A DNA stretch of 64,000 nucleotides from Microbacterium esteraromaticum (GCF_017303215.1 NZ_JAEMWU010000002.1:186001-250000); one strand, 5' to 3'; positions 10,844 to 21,972 are shown, counted from the stretch's first letter. A program made the numbers and translations. Notes: generated from the sequence alone by a model not told the origin.

Positions 10844-10945
10844 GGTGGGGTGCTGGCGCGACGGAGTGGGCGGAAGTGCGCGCGGGACTGGCGAAAGCGC
10901 GCGAGGGCGTGCGCGGGAGCGCGCGGGGGAGAACGTGGCGTGTTG

Positions 10946-10985
10946 CGTGGTCTGACCACACCGGTTACGCTGTGGTCAGACCACA
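10946..10985. promoter_or_regulatory. Twin FadR/LldR-type operators
   Basis: Two near-identical palindromes stand upstream of the regulator: GTGGTC-T-GACCAC (10947-10959) and TGTGGTCAGACCACA (10971-10985), centres 25 bases apart. They fit the TGGTnnnACCA pattern bound by FadR-family GntR regulators. The second runs into the ribosome site of the regulator gene, so occupancy should block its own expression and that of lldD behind it. Confidence 0.8.
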
Positions 10986-10994
10986 GGAGGACGG

Positions 10995-11735
10995 ATGCCG
11001 GAGACCCCCGCCACCCAGCGCGCTTGGCGCACCGTGCTCGAGCGCATCGAGAGTGATCTGCTCGTGGGCGTGCTCGGTCCGGGCGACCGATTGCCCTCGG
11101 AGCGCGACCTCGCCGCCGATCTCGGTGTGGGGCGTTCCAGCGTGCGCGAGGCGCTCCGTGTCCTTGAGGTGATGGGGCTCATCCGCACCGCGACCGGGTC
11201 CGGGCCCCAGGCGGGGGCGATCGTGATCGCCACGCCTTCCGGGGGGATGTCCGCGCTGCTGCGGTTGCAAGTGGCCGCGCAGGGCTTTCCCCTGGCCGAT
11301 GTCGTGCAGACCCGCCTCGTGCTGGAGGATGCCGTTGTCTCGGCGCTCGCAACGGCCCCTGAACGTGCACTGGAGGCCGCCCACGCGCTTCTCGACGCGA
11401 TGGACGACGAGCACCTCTCGGCGCCGGAGTTCCTCGCCCTTGATGCCCAGCTGCATTACGCGCTGGCCGAGGCCTCGGGCAACACGGTGATCACGGCGAT
11501 GATGGCCGGCCTGCGCACCTCGATCGAGTCGTACGTGCTCGAAGGCTCGGCCCGCATCGAGGACTGGGACGCGATGGTCGCGCATCTGCGCCGAGAGCAT
11601 CGTGAGATCGTCGCCGCCATCGAGGCAGGCGAGGCGGATGCTGCCCGCGCGCGCGTTCGCGACCACATCACCGGCTACTACACCGCGGCCGGCCTCGTGC
11701 CCGACAATCGTCCCGTTCTGACTGAGAACGACTGA
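10995..11735 (+). CDS. FadR-subfamily GntR regulator, probable lactate regulator
   Basis: The 246-residue protein has an N-terminal winged helix ([32 protein letters not shown], about residues 32-63) and a C-terminal FCD ligand-binding domain with His residues spaced as in metal-dependent FadR members. It sits 25 bases before an L-lactate dehydrogenase gene, the standard arrangement of LldR, so lactate is the likely inducer. Twin palindromes directly upstream suggest autorepression. The ATG follows CAGGAGG at a good distance. The regulator class is certain and the ligand is inferred from context. Confidence 0.88.
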   Translation: MPETPATQRAWRTVLERIESDLLVGVLGPGDRLPSERDLAADLGVGRSSVREALRVLEVMGLIRTATGSGPQAGAIVIATPSGGMSALLRLQVAAQGFPLADVVQTRLVLEDAVVSALATAPERALEAAHALLDAMDDEHLSAPEFLALDAQLHYALAEASGNTVITAMMAGLRTSIESYVLEGSARIEDWDAMVAHLRREHREIVAAIEAGEADAARARVRDHITGYYTAAGLVPDNRPVLTEND

Positions 11736-11760
11736 CATCCCCACCCGGAAAGGAGCGCCC

Positions 11761-13020
11761 ATGGTCACGCGCCAGGTGCCGAACCCCGTTGAGCTTCTCG
11801 AGCTGATGAAGTTCAAGAAGCCCGAGCTCAACGGCAAGAAGCGCAGGCTCGACTCCGCGCTCACGATCTACGACCTGCGCGACATCGCCAAGCGGCGCAC
11901 GCCGAAGGCCGCCTTCGACTACACCGACGGCGCTGCAGAGGGCGAGCTGTCGCTGTCTCGGGCACGTCAGGCCTTTGAGGACGTCGAGTTCCACCCCGGC
12001 ATCCTCAAGCCCGCGCCGACTGTCGACACGTCGGTCGAGATCCTTGGCGGTCCTTCGGCGCTGCCGTTCGGTATCGCGCCGACCGGCTTCACCCGTCTGA
12101 TGCAGACGGAGGGTGAGACGGCCGGGGCCGGTGCCGCCGCCGCGGCGGGTATTCCGTTCACGCTGTCGACACTGGGCACCACCTCGATCGAGGGCGTCAA
12201 GGCTGCCAACCCCGACGGGCGCAACTGGTTCCAGCTGTACGTCATGCGCGACCGTGAGATCTCGTACGAGCTCACGCGTCGCGCCGCGGCGGCCGGCTTC
12301 GACACGCTGCAGTTCACCGTTGACACCCCGGTGGCCGGTGCCCGGTTGCGTGACAAGCGCAACGGTTTCAGCATCCCCCCGCAGCTCACGCTCGGCACGA
12401 TCATCAACGCCATCCCGCGCCCCTGGTGGTGGTTCGACTTTCTGACCACGCCCAAGCTCGAGTTCGCATCGCTGAGCACCACCGGCGGCACGGTTGGCGA
12501 GCTGCTCGATGCCGCCATGGACCCGACCATCAGCTACGACGATCTGGCCGTGATCCGCGACCTGTGGCCCGGCAAGATCGTGATCAAGGGCGTGCAGAAC
12601 GTCGAGGACTCCGTGCGGTTGCGCGATGCGGGCGTCGACGGCATCGTGCTGTCGAACCATGGCGGCCGTCAGCTCGACCGCGCGCCGATTCCCTTCCGTC
12701 TGCTGCCGCACGTGCGCAAGGCGGTCGGCGATGACTTCACCGTCATGGTCGACACGGGCATCATGAACGGCGCCGACATCGTGGCATCCGTCGCGCTGGG
12801 TGCGGACTTCACCCTCATCGGACGCGCGTACCTGTACGGACTGATGGCCGGCGGACGTCAGGGCGTTGATCGCACGATCGAGATCCTACGCACCGAGATC
12901 GAGCGCACGATGCGCCTGCTGGGGGTCTCGACGCTCGCAGAACTCGAACCCAAGCACGTCACGCAGCTGGCACGTTTCGTCCCGGTCGCCGCGGGCGCCG
13001 CGGGGGCGCTGGCGCGCTGA
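11761..13020 (+). CDS. lldD: FMN-dependent L-lactate dehydrogenase / alpha-hydroxy-acid oxidase
   Basis: Oxidises L-lactate to pyruvate, passing electrons to quinone at the membrane. The 419-residue protein shows the flavin barrel with [18 protein letters not shown] near the N-terminus, the FMN-binding [10 protein letters not shown] block, and the catalytic [15 protein letters not shown] segment, whose His abstracts the hydroxyl proton. Length and the extended N-terminus resemble the mycobacterial/corynebacterial LldD group. GGAAAGGAG precedes the ATG. It is almost certainly co-transcribed with the regulator before it. Other hydroxyacids such as mandelate or glycolate are possible but less likely given the regulator. 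Confidence 0.9.
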   Translation: MVTRQVPNPVELLELMKFKKPELNGKKRRLDSALTIYDLRDIAKRRTPKAAFDYTDGAAEGELSLSRARQAFEDVEFHPGILKPAPTVDTSVEILGGPSALPFGIAPTGFTRLMQTEGETAGAGAAAAAGIPFTLSTLGTTSIEGVKAANPDGRNWFQLYVMRDREISYELTRRAAAAGFDTLQFTVDTPVAGARLRDKRNGFSIPPQLTLGTIINAIPRPWWWFDFLTTPKLEFASLSTTGGTVGELLDAAMDPTISYDDLAVIRDLWPGKIVIKGVQNVEDSVRLRDAGVDGIVLSNHGGRQLDRAPIPFRLLPHVRKAVGDDFTVMVDTGIMNGADIVASVALGADFTLIGRAYLYGLMAGGRQGVDRTIEILRTEIERTMRLLGVSTLAELEPKHVTQLARFVPVAAGAAGALAR

Positions 13021-13080
13021 GCAGGGCTCCGCGCGCGGCCGAGACGGCGCCGCGCGGCCCCGGGCTCGTGCGTGGTCACC

Positions 13081-13153
13081 GAGAACAGGACGAATACCGA
13101 GAACAGGACGGATGCTGCACATCCGTCCTGTTCTCGTGTTTCAGCCTGTTCTC
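13081..13153. repeat. Nested palindromic intergenic element E5 (GAGAACAGG word)
   Basis: The inner arms CGAGAACAGGACGGATG (13098-13114) and the exact reverse complement (13120-13136) form a 17-bp stem with a 5-base loop. The outer copies GAGAACAGG (13081-13089) and CCTGTTCTC (13145-13153) repeat the same word. It lies between the convergent lldD and HAD genes, so it could serve as a two-way terminator. Confidence 0.8.
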
Positions 13154-13196
13154 CTGCGCGGTGCGAGAGGCGCCGTCACGCAGCGGCGGATGCTCG

Positions 13197-13970
13197 TCAG
13201 CGTGCGGCGGGAACGGGAAGCGTCTGCAGCAGTGCGTCGAGCTCGTCGGCGGTGTGCTCCCAGCCGTCCACAGCGATGGAGCGCACACCGAGCGCCAGTA
13301 CGGGGTAGTCGTTGCCGCCCTTGTCCAAGCGGTCGCCGTAGAAGAGCATGTCGGTCAGCGCGATGCCGGTGAGCTCGGCGAGCTTCTGCATGCCGTAGGC
13401 CTTGTCGATGCCCGCCCGGGTGATGTCGATCGACGTCGAGCCGCCTGAGCGCACTTCGAGGCCGGGGAGCCGCGGTGCGACGGCATCCCGCAGGGCGGCG
13501 CGCTTCGTGCCCGCGGGATCCCAGGTGTGCTTCGCATCGCGCGGCGCCTGCTGGCCGAGCGCCGAGAACGTGATCTGCGATCCGCGGTCTTCGAGGATCT
13601 CGCCCCAGGGCGTCGCTTCCCAGAGGCCGAGACGTTCGGCCTCTTCACGCAGCGCCGTGAGTGCCGAGGTCTTCTCGGCCTCGGAAAGGTCGTGCGCGTA
13701 CACGGCGGTGTATGCGGTGCCGTCGTGTCGCAGGTAGCGGGTCCCGCACGTCGGCAGAAGGTGCAGTCGCTGGTGCGCGGCGGCGTCGAGGTCGTCGAGT
13801 CGTGCGATTACCTGGGAGCGGAACTGGTCCTCGTTGCCACCCGAGATGATGGCGACCTCGACCCGCTGCAACAGGGAGCGCAGCAGGTCTGCGATCCGGT
13901 CGTCGATCTGGCCCTTGGACGGAGCGAGCGTGTCGTCGAGGTCGAACGCGACCAGGCGAAGGGTGTTCAT
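13197..13970 (-). CDS. HAD-superfamily (Cof-like) sugar-phosphatase type hydrolase
   Basis: The 257-residue protein opens with the HAD motif I FDLDDTLAPSKG and has an SGGN motif II, and the late acidic motif GDRLDKGGNDYPVLALG typical of the Cof/sucrose-phosphatase/phosphomannomutase-like branch with a C2 cap. It probably dephosphorylates a sugar phosphate in the cytoplasm. The ATG at 13970 is chosen because GGAG lies six bases ahead and the family motif begins soon after. It is convergent with lldD and its promoter region abuts the tRNA-Pro terminator. Confidence 0.85.
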   Translation of the reverse strand: MNTLRLVAFDLDDTLAPSKGQIDDRIADLLRSLLQRVEVAIISGGNEDQFRSQVIARLDDLDAAAHQRLHLLPTCGTRYLRHDGTAYTAVYAHDLSEAEKTSALTALREEAERLGLWEATPWGEILEDRGSQITFSALGQQAPRDAKHTWDPAGTKRAALRDAVAPRLPGLEVRSGGSTSIDITRAGIDKAYGMQKLAELTGIALTDMLFYGDRLDKGGNDYPVLALGVRSIAVDGWEHTADELDALLQTLPVPAAR

Positions 13971-14030
13971 GATGACTCCAGTGTAGGAGAACGGGCTGGG
14001 AGCAATCGATGACACAGCCAGCGGGATATG

Positions 14031-14065
14031 CGAAAAGGGACTCGCTCCAGGCGAGTCCCTTTTCG
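14031..14065 (-). terminator. Terminator of tRNA-Pro
   Basis: A perfect 15-bp stem (14031-14045 with 14051-14065) and a five-base loop; on the minus strand the second arm ends CCCTTTTCG. It lies directly after the tRNA-Pro 3' end and ahead of the HAD gene start. Confidence 0.8.
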
Positions 14066-14072
14066 TGTGCTG

Positions 14073-14146
<74 letters not shown>

Positions 14147-14221
14147 TGATTGCAACCGTTCAAGTCTACATGCCGAGCGCGCGAGTACCGAATCGGGTGA
14201 GCCCCCGGGCGCGCCCGCCTG

Positions 14222-15160
14222 TCATTTCGAGCGTGCCGTCAACGTCAGCAACGTGGCTTCGGGGCGGCACGCGAATCGCACCGGTGCGTAGATCGAGTGG
14301 CCGCAACCGGCGCTGACATTCAGGGGAACAGTGCGGCCGTCGTGCGACCAGGTGCTGAGCCCCTTGGCCTGCTTCAGCGGGATATCGCAGTTGGCGACGA
14401 GTGTGCCGTAGCCGGGCAGGCACACCTGCCCGCCGTGCGTGTGGCCCGCGAAGAGGGCATCCGCCCCGAGGCCGACGAAGTCGTTCAGCACGCGCTGGTA
14501 CGGCGCGTGCGTCACTCCGATTCGCGATGCGCCCGCCGGGGCGGCGCCCAGCGAATCGAGCGCTCCGGGGATGACATCGAGCTTGTCCCACTCGCGGTGC
14601 GCGTCGTCGACGCCGAAGAAGTCGATGGTGTTTCCCGCGACGACCTGGCGCATCGCCGTGTTGTTCAGATCGTGCCAGCCGAGCTCGTCAGTGAAGAACG
14701 CGTCAAGAGCTGCGGTGTCGAGGAGCTTCGGCTCGGATGCCGTCTTCGACGGTCCCGTGAAGTACTTCAGCGGGTTGCGCGGCGCGGGTGCCTGCACATC
14801 GTTCGAACCGTGCACGAACACGCCGGGGATGCCGGCGAAGGGCGCGAAGGCGCTTCGGATGCCCGCAAGACCGTCTCGGTGGCCCAGGTTGTCGCCGGTG
14901 TTCACGATGAGGTCCGGCTCAAGCGCCACCAGCGAGGCGAGCCAGTCCTGCTTGCGGTGCTGCCACGGCGCCATGTGCGCATCGGACACGTGCAATACGC
15001 GGATCGGTGCGCTGCCGGGCGCTAGCGCTGGGGCGGTCGCCTCGCGAACGGTGAAGAGATACCGTTCGATGCCGATGCCCCAGATCGCCGCACCGAGGCC
15101 AACGGCCCCCACCGCGCCGAGCGCGGTGAGGGCCGGATGCGCTGTGAAACGCGAGGTCAT
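14222..15160 (-). CDS. Membrane-anchored calcineurin-like metallophosphoesterase
   Basis: The 312-residue protein has an N-terminal membrane segment (about residues 10-30) and then the metal-site motifs VSDAHM, NTGDN, GSND and GHTHGGQ. The usual GNHD is GSND here, a variant I also associate with the mycobacterial relative. Its function is unknown; relatives act on phosphodiesters or lipid-linked phosphates. The ATG overlaps the stop of the penicillin-binding protein (ATGA), and the purine-rich 3' end of that gene supplies the ribosome site, so the two are co-translated. The same pairing occurs in mycobacteria (Rv3682-Rv3683), suggesting a cell-envelope role. Confidence 0.88.
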   Translation of the reverse strand: MTSRFTAHPALTALGAVGAVGLGAAIWGIGIERYLFTVREATAPALAPGSAPIRVLHVSDAHMAPWQHRKQDWLASLVALEPDLIVNTGDNLGHRDGLAGIRSAFAPFAGIPGVFVHGSNDVQAPAPRNPLKYFTGPSKTASEPKLLDTAALDAFFTDELGWHDLNNTAMRQVVAGNTIDFFGVDDAHREWDKLDVIPGALDSLGAAPAGASRIGVTHAPYQRVLNDFVGLGADALFAGHTHGGQVCLPGYGTLVANCDIPLKQAKGLSTWSHDGRTVPLNVSAGCGHSIYAPVRFACRPEATLLTLTARSK

Positions 15161-17754
15161 TCCTCGTCTTCCTCCTCGCTCAGACAACTGAGCGTGATGG
15201 TCGATCCAGGAGCCGCGTTCGACCCGGCGCCAGGATCCTGTGCGACCACGGTCGCTCCGCCGTTGCAGCCGTCCTCGTTCACCGAGAAGCCGGCATCCTC
15301 CAGCGCCTTCTTGGCCTGACCGAACTTCGATCCGACGACGTTCGGGATCGCCGACTCGGGCGGTGTGCCCGAGCTGGGGCTGATCGTGACCGTGGTGCCG
15401 CCGGGCGCCGAACCGGCACCGGGATCCTGCTCGGCGACGAGGCCCTTCTCAACCGTGCTGTCGACGGGGTCACCGACGCGGACGGTGAAGCCTGCCTTCT
15501 CGAGTGTCTGCGTTGCTTCGTCAACCGACAGACCGATGACGCTGGGCAGATCCTTCACGACGCGGCGCGTGAGGTTGGCGTCCGGTGCGGGGAAGCGGTC
15601 ACCGCCGTACACGGCGTTCGCTGCTCGCTGGATCTCCTTGGCGAGCGGGTAGCGGATGTCGACCAGGCGGGTCCCGTGGGCATAGAAGCGGCGCAGATCT
15701 TCGCGTCCTGTGACGTTTCCCACCCACACAGCGGTCGTGACGTTCGTGCTCGACTCGACAAGCATGGTGTGCGAGGTCTCGGCGGTACCGGTCTTACCGA
15801 TCACCTGAACGCCGTCGTAGGGGTTCGCTCCTGCACCGGTGCCACCCTCCATCACGCCGCGCAGAGCGAACGCGGCAGTGGCGGCGACCTCGGGAGAGAT
15901 CACCTGGGTGCACGAGGCCTTCGGCGGCGCGATCTCCTCGCCGTCCTGCCCGATCACCTTGTCGATCACCCGGGGCTCGCAGAACTTGCCCTTGTTCGCG
16001 ACGGTCGCGTATGCGCCGGCCATCTGAATCGGCGCTACTGACTTCGATCCCAGAACTGTGGGGAAGGGATCATTGGGCGCGGTTCCATCCTTAGTGACAT
16101 CACCCATATCGCCGTAGTGGACGCCCAGGCGCTTGGCCATCTTGTTGATGTCACACAGATCGAGCTGCTGCGCCATCGCCAGGAAGCCGGTGTTCAGCGA
16201 GACAGCTGTGAAGCGACTGACTGTGCTGACGGATCCTCGTCCCTGTCCGAAGTTTCCGACGTCTTCGACCTGGGTGTATGTCCCACCGCACTGCGGGAAG
16301 TTGCCGAAGATGCGCGACCGTCCGTCGAGCACCTCGTTGACCGAGCGGCCCTGTTCGAGCCACTCCAGCAGGGTGAAGAGCTTCCACGTCGATCCGGTCT
16401 CGAAACCACCCGATGACCCGTTGTGCGCGCTGTCGGCGGCGAACACCTGTGCCGACTCGCCGTTGGCCAGGCTGGCATCGGCTGCTTCACTGAACCGCGT
16501 GTTCTGGGCGATCGCCAGGATGCGACCAGTGCTCGCCTCGATCGAGACTCCAGCGCCGCCGACGTTGATGCCATCCATCGCCGCGGGCACGCGGTCGTGC
16601 ACGGCCTGCACGGCAGGGGCCTGCACCCGCAGGTCGAGCGAGGTATAGATCTTCATGCCGCCGCGGCGCATGTTCTCCAGGCGCTCCTCGGCGGTGGCGC
16701 CGAAGGCCTCGTCGTTCTCGACGACGGCCTTTGCGTACTGGCAGAAGTAGGCGTTGTCTCCGGCAGCGCCGCACCCCTGCGCGGTCTCCTGGATGTTCGG
16801 CTCGACCGGGGCGGCGACAGCGGCCTCGTACTCCTCTTGCGTGATCTGACCGTTCTCGTGCATCTCGAAGAGCACGTAGTCGCGGCGCTCCTTGGTCGTC
16901 GCGTAGCCGTCCTCGGCCGTGTTGTGCGCGACACCCTCCTTGTCGGTCCACGTGCCTGCGGTCGGCCGGTCGATGCGCAACAGATTGGGTTCCTGCACCA
17001 TGCCGGCGAGCGTGGCCGCTTGCGCCAGGTTGAGCTTCGCGGCCGTGGTGCCGAAGTAGCGGTTCGCGGCGGCCTCGACGCCGTAGGTCGTTCCGCCGAA
17101 GTTCGACACGTTAAGGTAACCGAGCAGGATCTCGTTCTTCGAGTAGTCCTTCTCGATCTGCACCGCGTACCGCATCTCCTGCAGCTTGCGCTCGATGCCC
17201 TCAGCACCCTTCGCCTGCGCGGCGTCGATGAAGCACTGCTGCATCTTGGTGTCGTACTCGGGATCGTTGGGTGGCACGCCCTGTTCGCACTGTTGGATGA
17301 GCGCGTTCTTGACGTACTGCTGCGTGATCGTCGAGGCACCGCGCGATGAGGCGCCAGTGAGGTTCTCGACGGCGGCCTTCGCCGTCTGCAGCAGGTTCAC
17401 GCCGCCGTGCGAGTAGAAGTTCTTATCCTCACTCGAGAGCACGGCGTCATAGAGCAGCGGCGAAACCTGATCGAAGGTGACCGGCACGCGGTTCTGCTCG
17501 TAGAAGGTCGCCATCTCGAACGGCTTGCCGTCGCGGTCATTGCCGTAGATCGTCGTCGGTGCCATCGGCGCCGTCGGCTTCAGATAGCTCGGCAGATTGT
17601 CGAACAGGGTCAGCGCCTGGGAGCCGCTGACCCCGGCGACGGCGATGGCGGGGGTGACAGCGGCCGTGGCCAGCACTCCGGCGACGACACTGAGGCCGAC
17701 CAGGCCCAGCAGTCCGCCGAGCACACCCTTCACCGTGCGTTTCGTTTGAGGCAT
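15157..17754 (-). CDS. Bifunctional class A penicillin-binding protein with PASTA domains
   Basis: Polymerises and cross-links peptidoglycan outside the membrane. The 865-residue protein has a single membrane helix at about residues 10-38, a GT51 glycosyltransferase (SSEDKNFYSHGGVN motif, about 105-118; GASTITQQYVKN), and a transpeptidase with STWK, the SLN triad and GKTGTAE. Two PASTA domains end the protein, followed by an acidic EEEDEE tail. The ATG at 17754 (MPQTKRTVKG) is preferred over upstream codons because the cytoplasmic basic stretch starts there. It resembles mycobacterial PonA2. It is divergent from the DUF4177 gene and co-translated with the metallophosphoesterase. Confidence 0.94.
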   Translation of the reverse strand: MPQTKRTVKGVLGGLLGLVGLSVVAGVLATAAVTPAIAVAGVSGSQALTLFDNLPSYLKPTAPMAPTTIYGNDRDGKPFEMATFYEQNRVPVTFDQVSPLLYDAVLSSEDKNFYSHGGVNLLQTAKAAVENLTGASSRGASTITQQYVKNALIQQCEQGVPPNDPEYDTKMQQCFIDAAQAKGAEGIERKLQEMRYAVQIEKDYSKNEILLGYLNVSNFGGTTYGVEAAANRYFGTTAAKLNLAQAATLAGMVQEPNLLRIDRPTAGTWTDKEGVAHNTAEDGYATTKERRDYVLFEMHENGQITQEEYEAAVAAPVEPNIQETAQGCGAAGDNAYFCQYAKAVVENDEAFGATAEERLENMRRGGMKIYTSLDLRVQAPAVQAVHDRVPAAMDGINVGGAGVSIEASTGRILAIAQNTRFSEAADASLANGESAQVFAADSAHNGSSGGFETGSTWKLFTLLEWLEQGRSVNEVLDGRSRIFGNFPQCGGTYTQVEDVGNFGQGRGSVSTVSRFTAVSLNTGFLAMAQQLDLCDINKMAKRLGVHYGDMGDVTKDGTAPNDPFPTVLGSKSVAPIQMAGAYATVANKGKFCEPRVIDKVIGQDGEEIAPPKASCTQVISPEVAATAAFALRGVMEGGTGAGANPYDGVQVIGKTGTAETSHTMLVESSTNVTTAVWVGNVTGREDLRRFYAHGTRLVDIRYPLAKEIQRAANAVYGGDRFPAPDANLTRRVVKDLPSVIGLSVDEATQTLEKAGFTVRVGDPVDSTVEKGLVAEQDPGAGSAPGGTTVTISPSSGTPPESAIPNVVGSKFGQAKKALEDAGFSVNEDGCNGGATVVAQDPGAGSNAAPGSTITLSCLSEEEDEE

Positions 17755-17837
17755 ACGCTTGATGGTAGGGGAGTTCCCTGAATAGAAGCCTCGACGCCGG
17801 CATCCGTTGCCGGAGGTCGCCGACGCGCAGGAGTGCC

Positions 17838-18062
17838 ATGACCACGTGGGAGTATCTGACCACACCGCTGCTGATCCACAACACAGCGGCGATCCTCAAC
17901 AACTGGGGCAAGCAGGGCTGGGAGCTCGTGCAGGTCATCCAGGGCCCTGAGGGCGGCCTGGTCGCCTACTTCAAGCGTCCCGTGACGCAGGACGCGACGG
18001 CCAACTCCGGCCTCGCGGCTGCGGCCGAGGCATCCCGTCAGTTCGAAGGAGATCATCGATGA
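17838..18062 (+). CDS. DUF4177-like small protein
   Basis: This 74-residue protein starts MTTWEYLTTPLLIHNTAAIL and contains the NNWGKQGWELVQVI motif of the DUF4177 fold, a small beta-rich domain of unknown function. Its charged tail runs into the RidA gene through an ATGA overlap, so the two are co-translated. No catalytic residues are evident. The association with RidA is a familiar actinobacterial arrangement but gives no clear function. Confidence 0.82.
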   Translation: MTTWEYLTTPLLIHNTAAILNNWGKQGWELVQVIQGPEGGLVAYFKRPVTQDATANSGLAAAAEASRQFEGDHR

Positions 18063-18517
18063 ACCTCACCGCCCGCCTAGAAGAGCTCGGCATCGAGCTG
18101 CCCGCGGTCGTCGCTCCGGTTGCGGCCTACGTGCCCGCCGTCGTGCACGGCGGCCTCGTCTACACCTCGGGCCAGCTGCCGATCGCCGGCGGTGGACTGC
18201 TCGCGACCGGCAAGGTCGGAGCGGAAGTGGATGCTGACGACGCGAAGTCCTACGCGCGCACCTGCGCGCTGAACGCCCTGGCCGCGGCGGCTGCCGCCGC
18301 AGGCGGCGTCGACCGGATTGCCGGCGTGCTGCGGGTGGGCGGATTCGTCGCATCCGACCCCGCGTTCAGCGGTCAGCCCGGCGTCATCAACGGTGCCAGC
18401 GAAGTGCTCGGCGAGATCTTCGGCGAGGCGGGCGCCCATGCGCGCGCCGCCGTTGGCGTGGCGGTGCTGCCGCTCGACGCACCCGTCGAGGTCGAGGTGA
18501 CGTTCACGCTCGCGTGA
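18059..18517 (+). CDS. RidA/YjgF-family enamine/imine deaminase
   Basis: RidA proteins hydrolyse reactive 2-aminoacrylate and related imines formed by pyridoxal phosphate enzymes. The 152-residue protein has the family core GGLVYTSGQLPIAGGG and an LRVGGFVASDPAFSGQPGVINGASEVL block, with the C-terminal VEVEVTFTLA strand. It belongs to the longer actinobacterial YjgF subgroup, in which the catalytic Arg is not obvious, so deaminase activity is uncertain. ATG overlaps the preceding stop. Element E6 follows it. Confidence 0.85.
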   Translation: MNLTARLEELGIELPAVVAPVAAYVPAVVHGGLVYTSGQLPIAGGGLLATGKVGAEVDADDAKSYARTCALNALAAAAAAAGGVDRIAGVLRVGGFVASDPAFSGQPGVINGASEVLGEIFGEAGAHARAAVGVAVLPLDAPVEVEVTFTLA

Positions 18518-18533
18518 CCGTGTCGGCGCTACC

Positions 18534-18617
18534 CGCCGATACCCCGCTTTATCGCCGAGACCCCCAGTTGCAGATGACTGCAACTGGGGGTCTCGGCGAT
18601 TACTGGGGGTCTCGGCG
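18534..18617. repeat. Nested palindromic intergenic element E6 (GAGACCCCCAG word)
   Basis: The inner arms 18551-18573 and 18578-18600 form a perfect 23-bp stem with a 4-base loop and contain CGCCGAGACCCCCAG. The outer copies CGCCGATACCCC (18534-18545) and GGGGTCTCGGCG (18606-18617) pair with one mismatch. It uses the same word as E1 at 1302-1387. It lies between the convergent RidA and acs genes. Confidence 0.82.
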
Positions 18618-18625
18618 CGAACGCG

Positions 18626-20593
<1,968 letters not shown>

Positions 20594-20711
20594 GGGCACT
20601 CGCTCCTTTGCGCGGGGTAGAAGGGTCGTGTCGGGCGCGACCGTGATCCGGCGAATCTACTCGAGCCGACGCGCGGAAGCCTACTGCCGAAAGTCGGTAC
20701 TGGCATGGCAG

Positions 20712-20741
20712 TTGGCAAGCGCACTCCCGCACGCATACACT
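20712..20741 (+). promoter_or_regulatory. Promoter of the 6C RNA
   Basis: TTGGCA (20712-20717) and TACACT (20736-20741) are separated by 18 bases and point into the C-rich hairpin RNA that follows. The match to the housekeeping consensus is good. Confidence 0.6.
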
Positions 20742-20747
20742 GACCTC

Positions 20748-20852
20748 AGCCGATTTCGACATCTGGCTTCAGCGCGCCCGATACCCCCTTATGCGGGCCT
20801 GCGCTCAGGCGGCACCTCATTCCCCCCGTGAGGTGCCGCCTCACACTTTTCT
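20748..20852 (+). ncRNA. 6C RNA
   Basis: Two consecutive stem-loops expose runs of C in their loops. The first pairs AGCGC-GCCCG (20771-20780) with CGGGC (20794-20798) and GCGCT (20801-20805), with CCCCC in the loop. The second pairs the 13-base arm 20807-20819 with 20829-20841 and has CCCCCC in the loop, followed by a TTTT tract at 20847-20850. This is the architecture of the actinobacterial 6C motif, known to lie upstream of pilus assembly and partition genes; the mycobacterial member is B11. The 5' end is estimated from the promoter. The C-rich loops are thought to pair with G-rich ribosome sites of target messages. Confidence 0.85.
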
Positions 20853-20945
20853 GAGCGGGTGTGCCGCGTTCTGCACAGGACGGCACGGCTCGCCTCTTAT
20901 GCACAGCCCATGGGTTTCGGACGGGGGCAGGCATCGGCGCGCTTC

Positions 20946-20951
20946 TAGCGT
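20946..20951 (+). promoter_or_regulatory. -10 box for leaderless tadA
   Basis: TAGCGT ends seven bases before the ATG of the Tad ATPase, with no ribosome site, suggesting a leaderless transcript separate from the 6C RNA. Confidence 0.4.
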
Positions 20952-20958
20952 CGTTGCC

Positions 20959-21972
20959 ATGACCGATCCCTTCGTGCTCCGTCCACGCACACACACCCGT
21001 ACGACGGCGTCGACGGAACCCGCCGATATCGATCGGCCGATTCTCGACCCGGCGTTCGGCGCGCTCGCCGAGCATGTGCACGACCCCCAGGTCACCGACC
21101 TCTTCGTCAACGGTGCACACGGCCTCTTCGTCGACCGGGGTGAGGGAGCCGAACCAGTGCCTCAGTGGCGGGCATCCGAACGCGAGGTGCGCGACCTCGC
21201 CGTCACACTCGTCGCGGCGGGAGGTCGTCACCTCGACGACCAGTCGCCGTGTGTGGACGTGCGGCTCGACTCGGGCATCCGAGTGCACGCCGTGCTCGCG
21301 CCGGTCTCGACGGCGGGCACGGCACTGTCGATCCGTGTGCCGAGAGTGCTCGGAGCCGGCCTTGACGCGCTCGCCGCGTCGGGCACCTTCACCCCCGCAC
21401 AACGCACCTGGTTGGCGGGGCTCGTCGCGCAGCGCGCGAATGTGCTCATCACGGGTGGAACAGGCACGGGCAAGACCACTCTGCTGTCGGCCCTGCTGTC
21501 GGAGGTCGGCCCTGCCGAGCGCATCGTCACGATCGAGGACGTCGCCGAGTTGCGCCCCCGCCACCCCCACCACGTGTCGTTGGAGTCGCGGCAGGCGAAC
21601 CTGGAGGGCGCGGGACGGATCAGCCTGGCCATGCTCGTGCGGGAATCGCTGCGGATGCGACCCGATCGCCTCGTCGTCGGTGAGTGCCGCGGTGAGGAGG
21701 TGCGGGAACTGCTCACGGCGTTGAACACCGGTCACGACGGCGGCGCCGGCACCCTGCACGCCAGCGGCCTCCCCGATGTGCCGGCGCGCATGGAGGCGCT
21801 CGGTGCTCTCGCGGGGATGGACGCCATCGCGTTGGCGCGGCAGGTGGTCAGCGCCTTCACAGTCGTGCTGCACCTGCAACGCGACGCCGCCGGGCGGCGT
21901 CATATCGCGCAGGCGGGGCGCTTCGCGCTCACCGGAGACCGCCTCGGAATCGAGGAGGTCACACCGTGGTGA
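20959..21972 (+). CDS. tadA: TadA-type pilus assembly ATPase
   Basis: Secretion ATPase that powers assembly of Flp/Tad pili from the cytoplasmic face. The 337-residue protein has the N-terminal VTDLFVNGAHGLFVDRG region, Walker A GGTGTGKTTLL (about residues 169-179), the Asp box TIEDVAELRP, and the Walker B region RPDRLVVGECRG followed by the HDGGAGTLHA His box. It is short for TadA because the N-terminal extension is missing, as in other actinobacterial Tad loci. The ATG at 20959 is supported by the adjacent -10 box. It heads a compact pilus operon. The septum-site-like ATPase gene (ssd) that precedes tadA in mycobacteria is absent. Confidence 0.92.
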   Translation: MTDPFVLRPRTHTRTTASTEPADIDRPILDPAFGALAEHVHDPQVTDLFVNGAHGLFVDRGEGAEPVPQWRASEREVRDLAVTLVAAGGRHLDDQSPCVDVRLDSGIRVHAVLAPVSTAGTALSIRVPRVLGAGLDALAASGTFTPAQRTWLAGLVAQRANVLITGGTGTGKTTLLSALLSEVGPAERIVTIEDVAELRPRHPHHVSLESRQANLEGAGRISLAMLVRESLRMRPDRLVVGECRGEEVRELLTALNTGHDGGAGTLHASGLPDVPARMEALGALAGMDAIALARQVVSAFTVVLHLQRDAAGRRHIAQAGRFALTGDRLGIEEVTPW

